From the NCBI RefSeq assembly GCF_003383095.1, contig NZ_PSYW01000002.1:186001-250000 (forward strand): a stretch of 64,000 bases of DNA, in the 5' to 3' direction. Below the pieces are notes generated by a model that was not told the origin of the DNA, searched no databases, and saw nothing but the letters and a program-made list of their open reading frames with translations. This DNA is from Haloferax sp. Atlit-12N. GTDB taxonomy: Archaea; Halobacteriota; Halobacteria; Halobacteriales; Haloferacaceae. Positions 26,679-35,050 of this stretch are shown here, in pieces (the stretch's first letter is position 1; each line of letters opens with the position of its first letter). A program made the translations under genes and the position numbers.

Positions 26679-27665
26679 GTGACCGACATGGAATACACCT
26701 ATCTGGGCGATACCGGTCTCGAAGTCTCGCGGCTCTGTCTGGGCTGTATGAACTTCGGCTCCAGCGCGGAGTGGATGATGAACGACAGGCAGGCGAGCCT
26801 CGACCTCCTCGACAGCGCGCTCGACGCCGGCATCAACTTCCTCGACACGGCGAACGCCTACTCCCGCGGGGAGTCGGAGGAAATCGTCGGCGAGGCCATC
26901 GCCGAGCGCGACCGCGAGGAACTCGCCATCGCGACGAAGGTCTACTTCCCGATGGGCGACGGGCCGAACAAATCCGGGCTCTCGCGGAAGCACATCATCG
27001 ACCAGGCGCACGCGAGCCTCGACCGCCTCGGCACCGACTACATCGACCTCTACCAGATTCACCGCTGGGACGACGGCGTCCCCATCGAGGAGACGCTCTC
27101 GGCGCTCGACTACCTCGTCGAGGAGGGACTCGTCCGCTACGTCGGCGCGAGCACGATGTCCTCGTACCAGTTCACGAAGGCGCTGTACACCGCCGACGTG
27201 GAGAACCTCGAACGCTTCGCCGCCATGCAACCGGAGTACAACGCGGTCGACCGCCACGAGGAGGCGAACCTGCTCCCGGTCTGTGAGGGCGAGGGCGTCG
27301 GCGTCATTCCGTGGTCGCCGCTTGCGGGCGGGTTCCTCACGGGGAAGTACGAGCGCGACGCCGAGGTGCCCGCGGACACGCGCGCGAACTCGGACGAGTA
27401 CACGTCGAACCGCTTCACCGACGAGAACTGGGCCGTCCTCGACGCGATTCGCTCGCTCGCCGAGGAGAAAGACGCCACGCCCGCGCAGGTGTCGCTCGCG
27501 TGGCTCCTCCACAAGCCCGTCGTGGACGCGCCCATCATCGGCCCGCGCCGACTCGACCACCTCGAAGAGAACATCGGCGCGCTCGACGTGGACCTGAGCG
27601 AAGAGGACATGGAGCGAATCGAAGCCCCAAAGACGCCGAGGTGGCCCGCGCCGGGTAAAGACTAA
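26679..27665 (+). CDS. Aldo/keto reductase
   Basis: This NADPH-dependent TIM-barrel oxidoreductase (328 aa from the GTG) carries the family tetrad: Asp in LDTANAYSRGESE, Tyr in the same segment, Lys in ATKVYF and His in YQIHRWD. The GTG at 26679 fits a TATA element 27 nt upstream; the ATG at 26688 (MEYTYLGDTGLEVS) is the other candidate. It is followed 155 nt later by the sugar ABC transporter, so it may reduce or oxidise the imported sugar. A distant paralogue is at 56875-57759. Confidence 0.9.
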   Translation: MTDMEYTYLGDTGLEVSRLCLGCMNFGSSAEWMMNDRQASLDLLDSALDAGINFLDTANAYSRGESEEIVGEAIAERDREELAIATKVYFPMGDGPNKSGLSRKHIIDQAHASLDRLGTDYIDLYQIHRWDDGVPIEETLSALDYLVEEGLVRYVGASTMSSYQFTKALYTADVENLERFAAMQPEYNAVDRHEEANLLPVCEGEGVGVIPWSPLAGGFLTGKYERDAEVPADTRANSDEYTSNRFTDENWAVLDAIRSLAEEKDATPAQVSLAWLLHKPVVDAPIIGPRRLDHLEENIGALDVDLSEEDMERIEAPKTPRWPAPGKD

Positions 27666-27753
27666 GCGTCAACGGCGCTAACCTTTGCGGACAATAGTTC
27701 CAGATTCTCGACTGATTGAATTTCGGACTGCCGGGACTATTGACAAGTAATTT

Positions 27754-27770
27754 ACTACAACACCGGTAGT
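27754..27770. promoter_or_regulatory. Inverted repeat ACTAC-N7-GTAGT upstream of the sugar transporter
   Basis: The repeat lies 50-67 nt before the binding-protein ATG and about 15 nt upstream of an ACTATAAATAAT TATA box (27783-27794). It shares half-sites with the palindrome at 26628-26640 but with a longer spacer. The regulator is unknown. Confidence 0.42.
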
Positions 27771-27783
27771 GGCCAGCACCAAA

Positions 27784-27794
27784 ACTATAAATAA
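27784..27794 (+). promoter_or_regulatory. TATA box of the sugar ABC transporter operon
   Basis: CTATAAATAAT is a near-ideal archaeal TATA box, 27-37 nt before the ATG at 27821. Confidence 0.6.
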
Positions 27795-27820
27795 TCACTA
27801 ATTGTAGAATACAGACTGTA

Positions 27821-29368
27821 ATGGTTGATGCTGACTCACGCAAGGGCAAGCGTACTGGCGTCTCTCGACGCAGTTTTGTGAAGGCGGCCGGCGCATCGGG
27901 CGTCGCCGTCGGACTGGCCGGGTGCATTAGTACAGGCGGCGGTGACGACAACGGCGGTAACGGCGGGACGGACACCGACACCGACACGCCGATTAACACC
28001 GAAGAATCGACCGAGGAGATCACGCTTCAGTGGGCCGCCGACACCCGCGTCGCGGAGGCGGAAGAGGAAGTCGTGCAGGCGCTCCGGGACGCCGGCCTCC
28101 CGGAGAACATCGACATCGACATCCTCGCCGGGTCGCAGGTGACTGACAACCGGCAGGCGCAGTATCAGCAGTGGCTCTCTGGCGGCCGCTCGGAGCCGAC
28201 GCTGCTCATGATGGACAGCGGGTGGACGATTCCGTTCATCGCGCGGAACCAACTGCAGAACCTCTCGCAGTCGCTCCCCGAGGAGCTCACGTCCACCATC
28301 GAAGAGGAGTACTTCGAGGCCAGCGTCTCGACGGCGAAGGGGTCGAACGGCGACCTCTACGGCCAGCCGCTGTTCCCCGACTTCCCGACGGTGCAGTACC
28401 GAAAGGACCTGCTCCGAAACGCGGGCTACACCGACGAGGACTTCTCGACGTGGGCGACCGAGTCCATGTCGTGGGAGGACTTCTCGCGCGTCACGAAGGA
28501 GGCGCTCGACGCCAACCCCGACATCGAGAACGGGTTCACGTTCCAGGCGAACGTCTACGAGGGCCTGTCGTGCTGTGACTTCAACGAGTTCATGACCTCG
28601 TACGGCGGCGCGTACTTCGGCGGCCGCGAGAACCTGTTCGGCCCCATCGGCGACCGCCCCATCACGGTCGAAGAGGAGCCGGTCATCAACGCGATTCGGA
28701 TGGTCCGGACGCTCATCCACGGCGAGGACGACGAGTACGCCCTCGACGGCATCACGGGTGGCATCTCGCCCGAGGCGGTCCTCCAGTGGACCGAGGACCC
28801 GTCCCGACAGCCGTTCACGACGGGCAACGCGGTCATGCACCGCAACTGGCCGTACTCCATCGTCATCAACGGCGCGGAGCCGTCGGAGGAGAACGACCAG
28901 ACCGGCTTCGGCGAGGACCTCGGCGTCATGCCGATTCCGTACGGCGTCACCGAAGACGAGGCCAAGTACGAGGGCACGGGTGGCCCCGTCGCCGCCCTCG
29001 GTGGCTGGCACATGACGATGAACCCGAACTCCTCGGACGAACAGAAGCAGGCCGCGGTGCAGGTGCTTCGGACGATGCAGAGCGAACAGTTCCAGCTCGA
29101 CATGTTCCGCATCATCGGCTGGATTCCGCCGCGCCCGTCGCTGCTCGAATCCGACCAGGCCGCCGAGGTGCCCATCATCGGGCGCTACCTCGACGCTCTG
29201 AAGGTCGCCGGCGAGAACGCGATTCCGCGCCCGGTCACCGTCGTCTGGCCGCAGCAGTCCGGTCGCATCTCACAGGAGGTCAACGCCGCGTTCGCTCAGG
29301 AGAAATCCCCCGAACAGGCGATGTCCGACCTCGCATCACAGCTCGAACAGATCGAGCAGAACGCGTAG
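27821..29368 (+). CDS. Sugar ABC transporter substrate-binding lipoprotein (Tat)
   Basis: This extracellular solute-binding protein (family 1 type, 515 aa) has a Tat signal with RRSFVK (residues 16-21) and a lipobox ending LAGC at Cys35. The folded protein is therefore exported and lipid-anchored, as usual in haloarchaea. After a Gly/Asp/Thr-rich linker comes the binding domain. It heads a binding protein-permease-permease-ATPase operon. A carbohydrate, possibly an oligosaccharide, is the likely ligand; the exact one is unknown. A hairpin after the stop may lift its mRNA level above that of the permeases. Confidence 0.92.
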   Translation: MVDADSRKGKRTGVSRRSFVKAAGASGVAVGLAGCISTGGGDDNGGNGGTDTDTDTPINTEESTEEITLQWAADTRVAEAEEEVVQALRDAGLPENIDIDILAGSQVTDNRQAQYQQWLSGGRSEPTLLMMDSGWTIPFIARNQLQNLSQSLPEELTSTIEEEYFEASVSTAKGSNGDLYGQPLFPDFPTVQYRKDLLRNAGYTDEDFSTWATESMSWEDFSRVTKEALDANPDIENGFTFQANVYEGLSCCDFNEFMTSYGGAYFGGRENLFGPIGDRPITVEEEPVINAIRMVRTLIHGEDDEYALDGITGGISPEAVLQWTEDPSRQPFTTGNAVMHRNWPYSIVINGAEPSEENDQTGFGEDLGVMPIPYGVTEDEAKYEGTGGPVAALGGWHMTMNPNSSDEQKQAAVQVLRTMQSEQFQLDMFRIIGWIPPRPSLLESDQAAEVPIIGRYLDALKVAGENAIPRPVTVVWPQQSGRISQEVNAAFAQEKSPEQAMSDLASQLEQIEQNA

Positions 29369-29372
29369 AGCA

Positions 29373-29390
29373 ACGTCTTTACCGAGACGT
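29373..29390 (+). terminator. Intercistronic hairpin after the binding-protein gene
   Basis: ACGTCT-TTACCG-AGACGT is a perfect 6-bp stem, 4 nt after the stop and 27 nt before the permease start. As in malE-malF operons, it could stabilise the upstream mRNA or cause partial termination. Confidence 0.45.
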
Positions 29391-29416
29391 AACAAACATA
29401 CACGTTATCATTTGAC

Positions 29417-30442
29417 ATGGCTACCGAACAACAATCAGGGGAGACATTTTCCGACACCCAGCGGAGCGGCCCGTACGCCTCGGCCGTCAACTGGATGGAG
29501 TCGCTTTCCGAGACGCAGTTCGCGTACCTGCTCCTGACCCCCGCGCTCGTCCTCTTGGGGGTAATCGCCGTCTACCCGCTGGTCTCGACGTTCAGCATGT
29601 CGCTGTTCGCCGACCGGCTGACGGGAACCGCGCGACTCGGCGAGTTCGTCGGACTGCAGAACTACGTGGACCTGTTCACCGGCGCGCGCAACTACGCGCT
29701 CCCGTCGCAGTTCCTCCCGACGTTCTCCTCGGAGTTCCCCTTCGTCACGAACATCTACTCCAGCGCGCTCGCGGTGACGCTCATCTTCACCGTCTTCAGC
29801 GTGCTGTTCGAAACGCTCATCGGCTTCGGTCAGGCGCTCATCCTCGACCAGGACTTCCGCGGTCGGCGGTGGGTCCGCGTCGCCATCATCATCCCGTGGG
29901 CCGTGCCCATCGTCATCCAGGGGATGATCTGGTTCCTGATGTTCCAGCCGAACATCGGCTTTCTCGTCGGGACGAGCGAGAACCCGGCGCTGTTGAACCA
30001 ACTCGGGCTCATCGGCACGACGCCGCTTCGGAACACCGCAGACGCGCTGTTCCTCATCATCGTGGCCGACGTGTGGAAGACCTCGGCGTTCATGGCGCTT
30101 CTCATCCTCGCGGGGATGCAGAGCATCGACCGGTCTTTGTACGACGTGGCGAAGGTCGCCGGCGCGTCGCGCTGGCAGCAGTTCAAGCTCATCACCTTCC
30201 CGCTCATCCTGCCGACGGTGCTCGTGGCGATGCTGTTCCGCACCATCGACGCGATGCGCGTCTACGGCATCATCCAGACCATGGCCGGCTGTCAGACGGT
30301 CCCGTCGCTGTCGTGTCTCGTCGTCACGACGTTCAACACGCCGCTGTACGGGACCTCGGCGACCGTGGCGTTCGTCACCGCGGGCATCATCGCCGTCGTG
30401 GTCTCGGTGTACATCGTGAACTTCGCTAGCGAGGGTCTCTAA
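29417..30442 (+). CDS. Sugar ABC transporter permease (MalF-like)
   Basis: This 341-aa inner permease has about six transmembrane helices and the EAA loop that docks the ATPase, seen as VAKVAGASRWQQFKLITFPLILPT (near residues 236-259). A long loop between helices 1 and 2 is typical of MalF-type carbohydrate permeases. It is followed after one base by the second permease gene. It is part of the operon starting at 27821. Confidence 0.93.
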   Translation: MATEQQSGETFSDTQRSGPYASAVNWMESLSETQFAYLLLTPALVLLGVIAVYPLVSTFSMSLFADRLTGTARLGEFVGLQNYVDLFTGARNYALPSQFLPTFSSEFPFVTNIYSSALAVTLIFTVFSVLFETLIGFGQALILDQDFRGRRWVRVAIIIPWAVPIVIQGMIWFLMFQPNIGFLVGTSENPALLNQLGLIGTTPLRNTADALFLIIVADVWKTSAFMALLILAGMQSIDRSLYDVAKVAGASRWQQFKLITFPLILPTVLVAMLFRTIDAMRVYGIIQTMAGCQTVPSLSCLVVTTFNTPLYGTSATVAFVTAGIIAVVVSVYIVNFASEGL

Positions 30443-30443
30443 G

Positions 30444-31403
30444 ATGTCCAGCGAAACTCCCGGAGCCGGCATCGGCTCCGACGACCCCGACACGGAACAG
30501 GGGCCGCTCGGCCGCTGGGTCGACTCGGCCATCAAGAACCCCGACCGGGTGTACCGCGCGATGTTCTACGTCGCGATGCTGTTCTTCCTGGTCACGACGC
30601 TGTTCCCGTTCTACTGGCTGCTCGTGCTGGCGCTGACGCCGAACAACCTCATCGCCAACATGGGGCTGGTGCCGAAGGGGTTCAACCCCGAGGTGTTCAT
30701 CGCGATGTTCGAGCGGGTGCCGTTCCACCTGTACATGTTCAACAGCTTCGTGCTGGGCATCACGACCACCGTGCTCGTGTTGCTCATCGCCAGCCTCGCG
30801 GGGTACGTCTTCGGTCGCCTCCGCTTCCCCGGGAAGGGCGTGCTGATGCTCGGCATCCTCGCCATCAGCTACTTCCCGCCGGCGGCGTTCCTCATCCCGC
30901 TTTTCGAGCTGTTCACCGGGAACACCGCGATTAGCATCGGGATGGTGACGATATCGACGCCGGACCTGTTCAACACGCCGGCACCGATGGTGTTCCCGTT
31001 CAGCGCGCTGTTCCTGCCGCTGTCGATATTCATCCTCACGACCTTCTACGGGCAGATTCCCGACGGGTTGGAGGACGCGGCGCGGGTAGAGGGAACGACC
31101 AGACTGGGCGCGCTGTTCCGCGTCATCGTGCCGCTTTCGGCACCCGGCGTGGCGACCGCGGGCGTCCTCACGTTCATCAGCGTCTACAACGAGTTCTTCT
31201 TCTCGTTCCTGATGAACAACGGCGAGGCCGACTCGTGGGCGCCTATCGTCGCGGGTATCCTGAAGTATCAGGGGCAGTTCGACACCCCGTACAACCTGAT
31301 GGCCGCCGCATCCATCGTGGGTGTCTTACCCGTGGCCATCCTTGTCATCATCGCACAGGAACGCATCGTGAGTGGACTGACTGCAGGAGCGCTGAAGGAG
31401 TAA
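30444..31403 (+). CDS. Sugar ABC transporter permease (MalG-like)
   Basis: The second transmembrane subunit has 319 aa and six predicted helices after a 40-residue hydrophilic N-terminus. The EAA motif is EDAARVEGTTRLGALFRVIVP (near residues 211-231), well matched to the CUT1 family. It starts one base after the first permease and ends two bases before the ATPase ATG, so the subunits are made together. Confidence 0.93.
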   Translation: MSSETPGAGIGSDDPDTEQGPLGRWVDSAIKNPDRVYRAMFYVAMLFFLVTTLFPFYWLLVLALTPNNLIANMGLVPKGFNPEVFIAMFERVPFHLYMFNSFVLGITTTVLVLLIASLAGYVFGRLRFPGKGVLMLGILAISYFPPAAFLIPLFELFTGNTAISIGMVTISTPDLFNTPAPMVFPFSALFLPLSIFILTTFYGQIPDGLEDAARVEGTTRLGALFRVIVPLSAPGVATAGVLTFISVYNEFFFSFLMNNGEADSWAPIVAGILKYQGQFDTPYNLMAAASIVGVLPVAILVIIAQERIVSGLTAGALKE

Positions 31404-31405
31404 CC

Positions 31406-32593
31406 ATGGGAGACGTAACACTCGAACACGTAAGCAAGCACTACGACGACGTAACGGCGGTCGACGACATGAACCTCGACATCGAGGACGGCGAATTTAT
31501 CTGCCTCGTCGGTCCGTCGGGGTGCGGTAAGTCGACGACCATGGAGATGATTGCGGGCCTCACCATCCCCTCCGAGGGGAAGGTGTTCATCGGCGACCGT
31601 GAGGTGACGAACCTCCCGCCGAAGGACCGCGGGGTGGCGATGGTGTTCCAGAACATCGCGCTGTTCCCCCACATGGACGTGTACGACAACATCTCCTTCG
31701 GGCTCCGCCTCCGCAACTACGACAAGGAGGAAATCGAGCGCCGCGTCGAACGCGCCGCCGAAATCGTCCAACTGCAGGGCATGCTCGAACGCATGCCCGA
31801 CGAGATGTCCGGTGGGCAGCGACAGCGCGTCGCCATCGCCCGCGCCATCGTCCGCAACCCCGGCGTCTTCCTGATGGACGAGCCGCTCGCGAACCTCGAC
31901 GCGAAGCTCCGGGTCCACATGCGAACCGAACTCCAGCGCCTGCACAAGGAACTGGACACGACCATCATCTACGTCACCCACGACCAGGCGGAGGCGATGA
32001 CGATGTCCGACCGCATCGCGGTCATCGACTCCGGGCAACTCCAGCAGATCGACCCGCCGCTGGTCTGTTACAACGAACCGTCGAACCTGTTCGTCGCGGG
32101 CTTCATCGGCTCGCCGTCGATGAACTTCCTCGACGGCGAGGTCACGGCCGACGGCTTCAAGTCGACCAACATCGACGTGGAGTTCGACCCCGCGGACCTC
32201 GGCATCGAGGCGGAAACGGACGTCACGATGGGCATCCGTCCCGAAGACGTGTACCTCGTCGGCGACGAGGCGCTCGTCTCGAACCCCAGCCGCCGCATCG
32301 AGGCCGTGACCGACGTGCTCGAACCGATGGGCGACGAGATATTCGTCTACCTGAAGCTCTCGGAGTCGGCCGAAACGGACCTCGAAGACACGAGCGGCGT
32401 CGCCAACGACCAACTGCTGATGAGCGTCGCCCCCGACACCGACATCGAGGAGGACGAGGACGTGACGGTCGTCCTCGACCGCTCGCGCGTCCACCTCTTC
32501 GACACGGCGACGGGCGAGGCCATCAGCCACGGTATCGAGACGCCCGTCCAGACGAGCGGCGCGCCCGGCACGGAAGCCGAAAGCGACGACTGA
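31406..32593 (+). CDS. Sugar ABC transporter ATP-binding protein (MalK/UgpC-like)
   Basis: The ATPase of the importer has 395 aa. Walker A is GPSGCGKST (near residues 35-43), the signature MSGGQRQRVAIARA, Walker B FLMDEPLANLD and the switch His in YVTHDQ. After about residue 240 comes a TOBE-type regulatory domain (MGIRPEDVYLV), typical of MalK/UgpC proteins that respond to regulators. The ATG at 31406, two bases after the permease stop, is preferred to upstream in-frame codons. Confidence 0.95.
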   Translation: MGDVTLEHVSKHYDDVTAVDDMNLDIEDGEFICLVGPSGCGKSTTMEMIAGLTIPSEGKVFIGDREVTNLPPKDRGVAMVFQNIALFPHMDVYDNISFGLRLRNYDKEEIERRVERAAEIVQLQGMLERMPDEMSGGQRQRVAIARAIVRNPGVFLMDEPLANLDAKLRVHMRTELQRLHKELDTTIIYVTHDQAEAMTMSDRIAVIDSGQLQQIDPPLVCYNEPSNLFVAGFIGSPSMNFLDGEVTADGFKSTNIDVEFDPADLGIEAETDVTMGIRPEDVYLVGDEALVSNPSRRIEAVTDVLEPMGDEIFVYLKLSESAETDLEDTSGVANDQLLMSVAPDTDIEEDEDVTVVLDRSRVHLFDTATGEAISHGIETPVQTSGAPGTEAESDD

Positions 32594-32694
32594 CGCGGCC
32601 GTAACACGGCCCGCGTCAGTTCGTCCTCGCTCGCCCGCCCGCCACTCGCACAGCCCGCACAACGCTTATCGGAGCCACACCACATCACACATCC

Positions 32695-32898
32695 ATGGTC
32701 AACGAACTCGGTCTGTTCTACCTCGGCGGGATGACGGTCCTGTTTTTCTTCTGGGCCTACGGCATCGTCTCGTTCCTCCTCGACCTGAAGAACAAGTTCA
32801 TCCCGAAGGGCAGGCAGTACCTCCGCGGGCGACGCCGACTCAAGGAGGAAAAGCGGCGCGAGGAAGAGCGAAAAGAGCGCGAAGAACAGCTCTACTGA
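32695..32898 (+). CDS. 67-aa single-span membrane protein next to the sugar transporter
   Basis: One transmembrane helix (about residues 5-27, FYLGGMTVLFFFWAYGIVSFLL) is followed by a basic juxtamembrane stretch (KNKFIPKGRQYLRGRRRL). The tail is a highly charged EEKRREEERKEREEQ helix, probably a coiled coil. The ATG follows a GCTTATCG TATA-like element about 28 nt upstream, so it may have its own promoter. I do not recognise the family. It may be a small accessory subunit of the transporter or an unrelated membrane peptide. Confidence 0.72.
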   Translation: MVNELGLFYLGGMTVLFFFWAYGIVSFLLDLKNKFIPKGRQYLRGRRRLKEEKRREEERKEREEQLY

Positions 32899-33022
32899 AC
32901 CCGTTTCGACCCGTGCCAGTCGCCTCGTCTCGGCTCAGTCGCACGTTACTCCACCGCAGAGAACGCTGGCTAATCGGGCGCTCGCGGTCGATTCTGGCAA
33001 TTCAGGCCAAAGAACGTGAAAC

Positions 33023-33042
33023 TTAACACCACCTGTAGTTAA
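33023..33042. promoter_or_regulatory. Imperfect inverted repeat TTAAC-N10-GTTAA upstream of a dehydrogenase
   Basis: Seven of the ten base pairs match (TTAAC/GTTAA arms plus two inner pairs). It covers the position expected for the TATA box of the next gene (about -27 from the ATG at 33053), so a bound protein would probably repress. Confidence 0.4.
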
Positions 33043-33052
33043 TCATTGAATC

Positions 33053-34147
33053 ATGAGTACGGAATCATCGGTCCGAGTCGGTATCGTCGGACTCGGAAAC
33101 ATCGGACACCACCACGCAGACCGCCTCGTCGACCTCGGCGCGACCCTCGTCGGCGGCCTCGACATCCAGGCGGACGCCCGTCGCCGCTTCGCCGAGAAGT
33201 ACGACGTGAACACCTACGAGGAGAAGTCGGAACTGTTCGCGGAGGTCGACGCGGTCATCATCACCACCCCGAACCGTTTCCACGAGGAGTACGCGGTCGC
33301 CGCGCTCGACGCGGGCCTCGACGTGCTGCTCGAAAAGCCGCTCGCGCACTCGCTCGAATCGGCCGAGCGAATCGCCGAGGCGGCCGAGGAGGCCGACGGC
33401 TTCTGTATGGTCGGCTTCAACAACCGCTTTGCCAACCCCGTCGAGGTCGTCCGCCACCACTACGAGGAGGGTCGTTTCGGCGACGTCACCCACGTCGAGG
33501 CGAACTACGTCCGCCGCCGCGGCATCCCCGGCCGCGGGTCGTGGTTCACCTCCAAGAAAGTCGCCGGCGGCGGGTCGCTCATCGACATCGGCGTCCACGC
33601 AATCGACCTCGCGCTCTACTTCCTCGACTTCCCCGAGGTCGTCGAGGTCTCCGGCGTCACCCGCTCGGAGTTCGGCGACCGCGACGACTACACCTTCGTC
33701 GAGATGTGGGGCGAGGACGTGGGCCCGGAGGCCTTCGACGTGGACGACTCCGCGAGCGCGTTCATCCGCACCGACGAGGGGACGACCATCTCCCTCGAAG
33801 TCGCGTGGGCGACGAACCGCCCGACCAACGACGAGTTCTTCCTCCGCGGCACGGAGGGCGGCGTGCGCTTCGACCGCGCGAGCCACGACCTCCAGTTCTA
33901 CGAGGACGGCGTCGGCGGCGGCAACCACCTCTCGACCGCCGACGTTGAGACGCAGGACAACGACACCCACAAGACCGAACAGGAGGCGTTCCTCGCGGCC
34001 GTCGCCGAGGGCGAACACCCCGGCCGAAACACGGTCGAACAGGGCCTCGCCGTCCAGCGCGTCATCGACGCCATCTACCGCTCGTCGGAGACGGGGAAGG
34101 CGATCCGCCTCGACGCGGCCGAGACCGAGACGCCCCCGGCGAACTGA
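33053..34147 (+). CDS. Gfo/Idh/MocA-family NAD(P)-dependent dehydrogenase
   Basis: This 364-aa two-domain dehydrogenase has a canonical Rossmann GIVGLGNIG near the N-terminus, the catalytic Lys in EKPLAHS, and GGSLIDIGVHAIDLALYF in the C-terminal domain with the conserved His/Asp. It is probably a sugar or inositol dehydrogenase. Its position after the sugar importer and before trmB suggests it oxidises the imported sugar. It keeps the full GxGxxG motif, unlike its relative at 16067. Confidence 0.92.
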   Translation: MSTESSVRVGIVGLGNIGHHHADRLVDLGATLVGGLDIQADARRRFAEKYDVNTYEEKSELFAEVDAVIITTPNRFHEEYAVAALDAGLDVLLEKPLAHSLESAERIAEAAEEADGFCMVGFNNRFANPVEVVRHHYEEGRFGDVTHVEANYVRRRGIPGRGSWFTSKKVAGGGSLIDIGVHAIDLALYFLDFPEVVEVSGVTRSEFGDRDDYTFVEMWGEDVGPEAFDVDDSASAFIRTDEGTTISLEVAWATNRPTNDEFFLRGTEGGVRFDRASHDLQFYEDGVGGGNHLSTADVETQDNDTHKTEQEAFLAAVAEGEHPGRNTVEQGLAVQRVIDAIYRSSETGKAIRLDAAETETPPAN

Positions 34148-34189
34148 CCACCGCGAACGCGAACACCCCACAGCCCCACTTTTCACACC

Positions 34190-34990
34190 ATGTCCGTCAT
34201 CGACTCACTCAAGCGCCCGGAACACACCGGCGAGAACCGCTGTCTGCCGTGTACCGCCGTCAATATCGCGCTGGTCGTCCTCGTCGGCCTCGCGGTCAGC
34301 GTGCTCTCGCCGCTGGTCGGCTTCGTAGTCCTCGTCGGCGGCGCGCTTGCCGTGTACTTCCGAGGTTACGTCGTCCCCGGCACGCCCTCGTTCGCGCCGC
34401 AGTTGGTCTCGGCCGTCGGCCTCGCCGGCGTCTTCGACCACGGCGATGAGGACTCAGCTCCCGACCGCCGCTCGGAGTCGCTCGACGCCAACGTCGACCC
34501 CGACGTGATGCTCTCGACACTCCTGAACGCGGGCGTCCTCGTCGAAGCGGAAGACGGCCTGTTCCTCGCCGACGACGCCCGCGAGGAGTGGGAGTCGACG
34601 ATGGCGACGCTCCGGAAGACCACGGACGAGGAACTGGCCGAGGCTGTCGCCAACGCGGTCCCGTTCGACGCGACGGTCGACGCCGAGTTCGACGGCATCT
34701 CGCTCGACGGTCCCTCGATGTCCGTGTGGATTTCCCGGCCGCAGGCTATCGCGGACGTAGCGACGCTCTACACGGTCGTCGAGCGCGGGGTCGACCCGAT
34801 GGTCGCGCTCGCGGCCACGGAGCCGATTCGGATGTTCACCGAGGTCTGCCCGGACTGCGGCGGTGCGGTCGAGGAGACGACGACGCGCAACTGCTGCGGC
34901 GGCACCGCGGGGCTGTACGACTCGCCGGAACACGAGGTCCTCGGCTGTGCGGACTGCGGCGCGGTCGTCTACGAGTTCCCCGACGAGTAG
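34190..34990 (+). CDS. Membrane-anchored protein with C-terminal zinc ribbon, unknown
   Basis: The 266-aa protein starts with two hydrophobic segments (about residues 23-40 and 42-60). A helical middle region follows, then a Cys-rich C-terminus: CPDC (near residue 222), NCCGG and CADC (near 255). This looks like a zinc ribbon on the cytoplasmic side. I do not recognise a named family. It is the last plus-strand gene before the convergent trmB, 42 nt after the dehydrogenase, so it may share that transcript. Confidence 0.75.
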   Translation: MSVIDSLKRPEHTGENRCLPCTAVNIALVVLVGLAVSVLSPLVGFVVLVGGALAVYFRGYVVPGTPSFAPQLVSAVGLAGVFDHGDEDSAPDRRSESLDANVDPDVMLSTLLNAGVLVEAEDGLFLADDAREEWESTMATLRKTTDEELAEAVANAVPFDATVDAEFDGISLDGPSMSVWISRPQAIADVATLYTVVERGVDPMVALAATEPIRMFTEVCPDCGGAVEETTTRNCCGGTAGLYDSPEHEVLGCADCGAVVYEFPDE

Positions 34991-35050
34991 CCGTCGCTGG
35001 CCGGGACTGGCCGGGCGGAAAAGACGCAAGCGAAAACTGACGGTGCGGCT

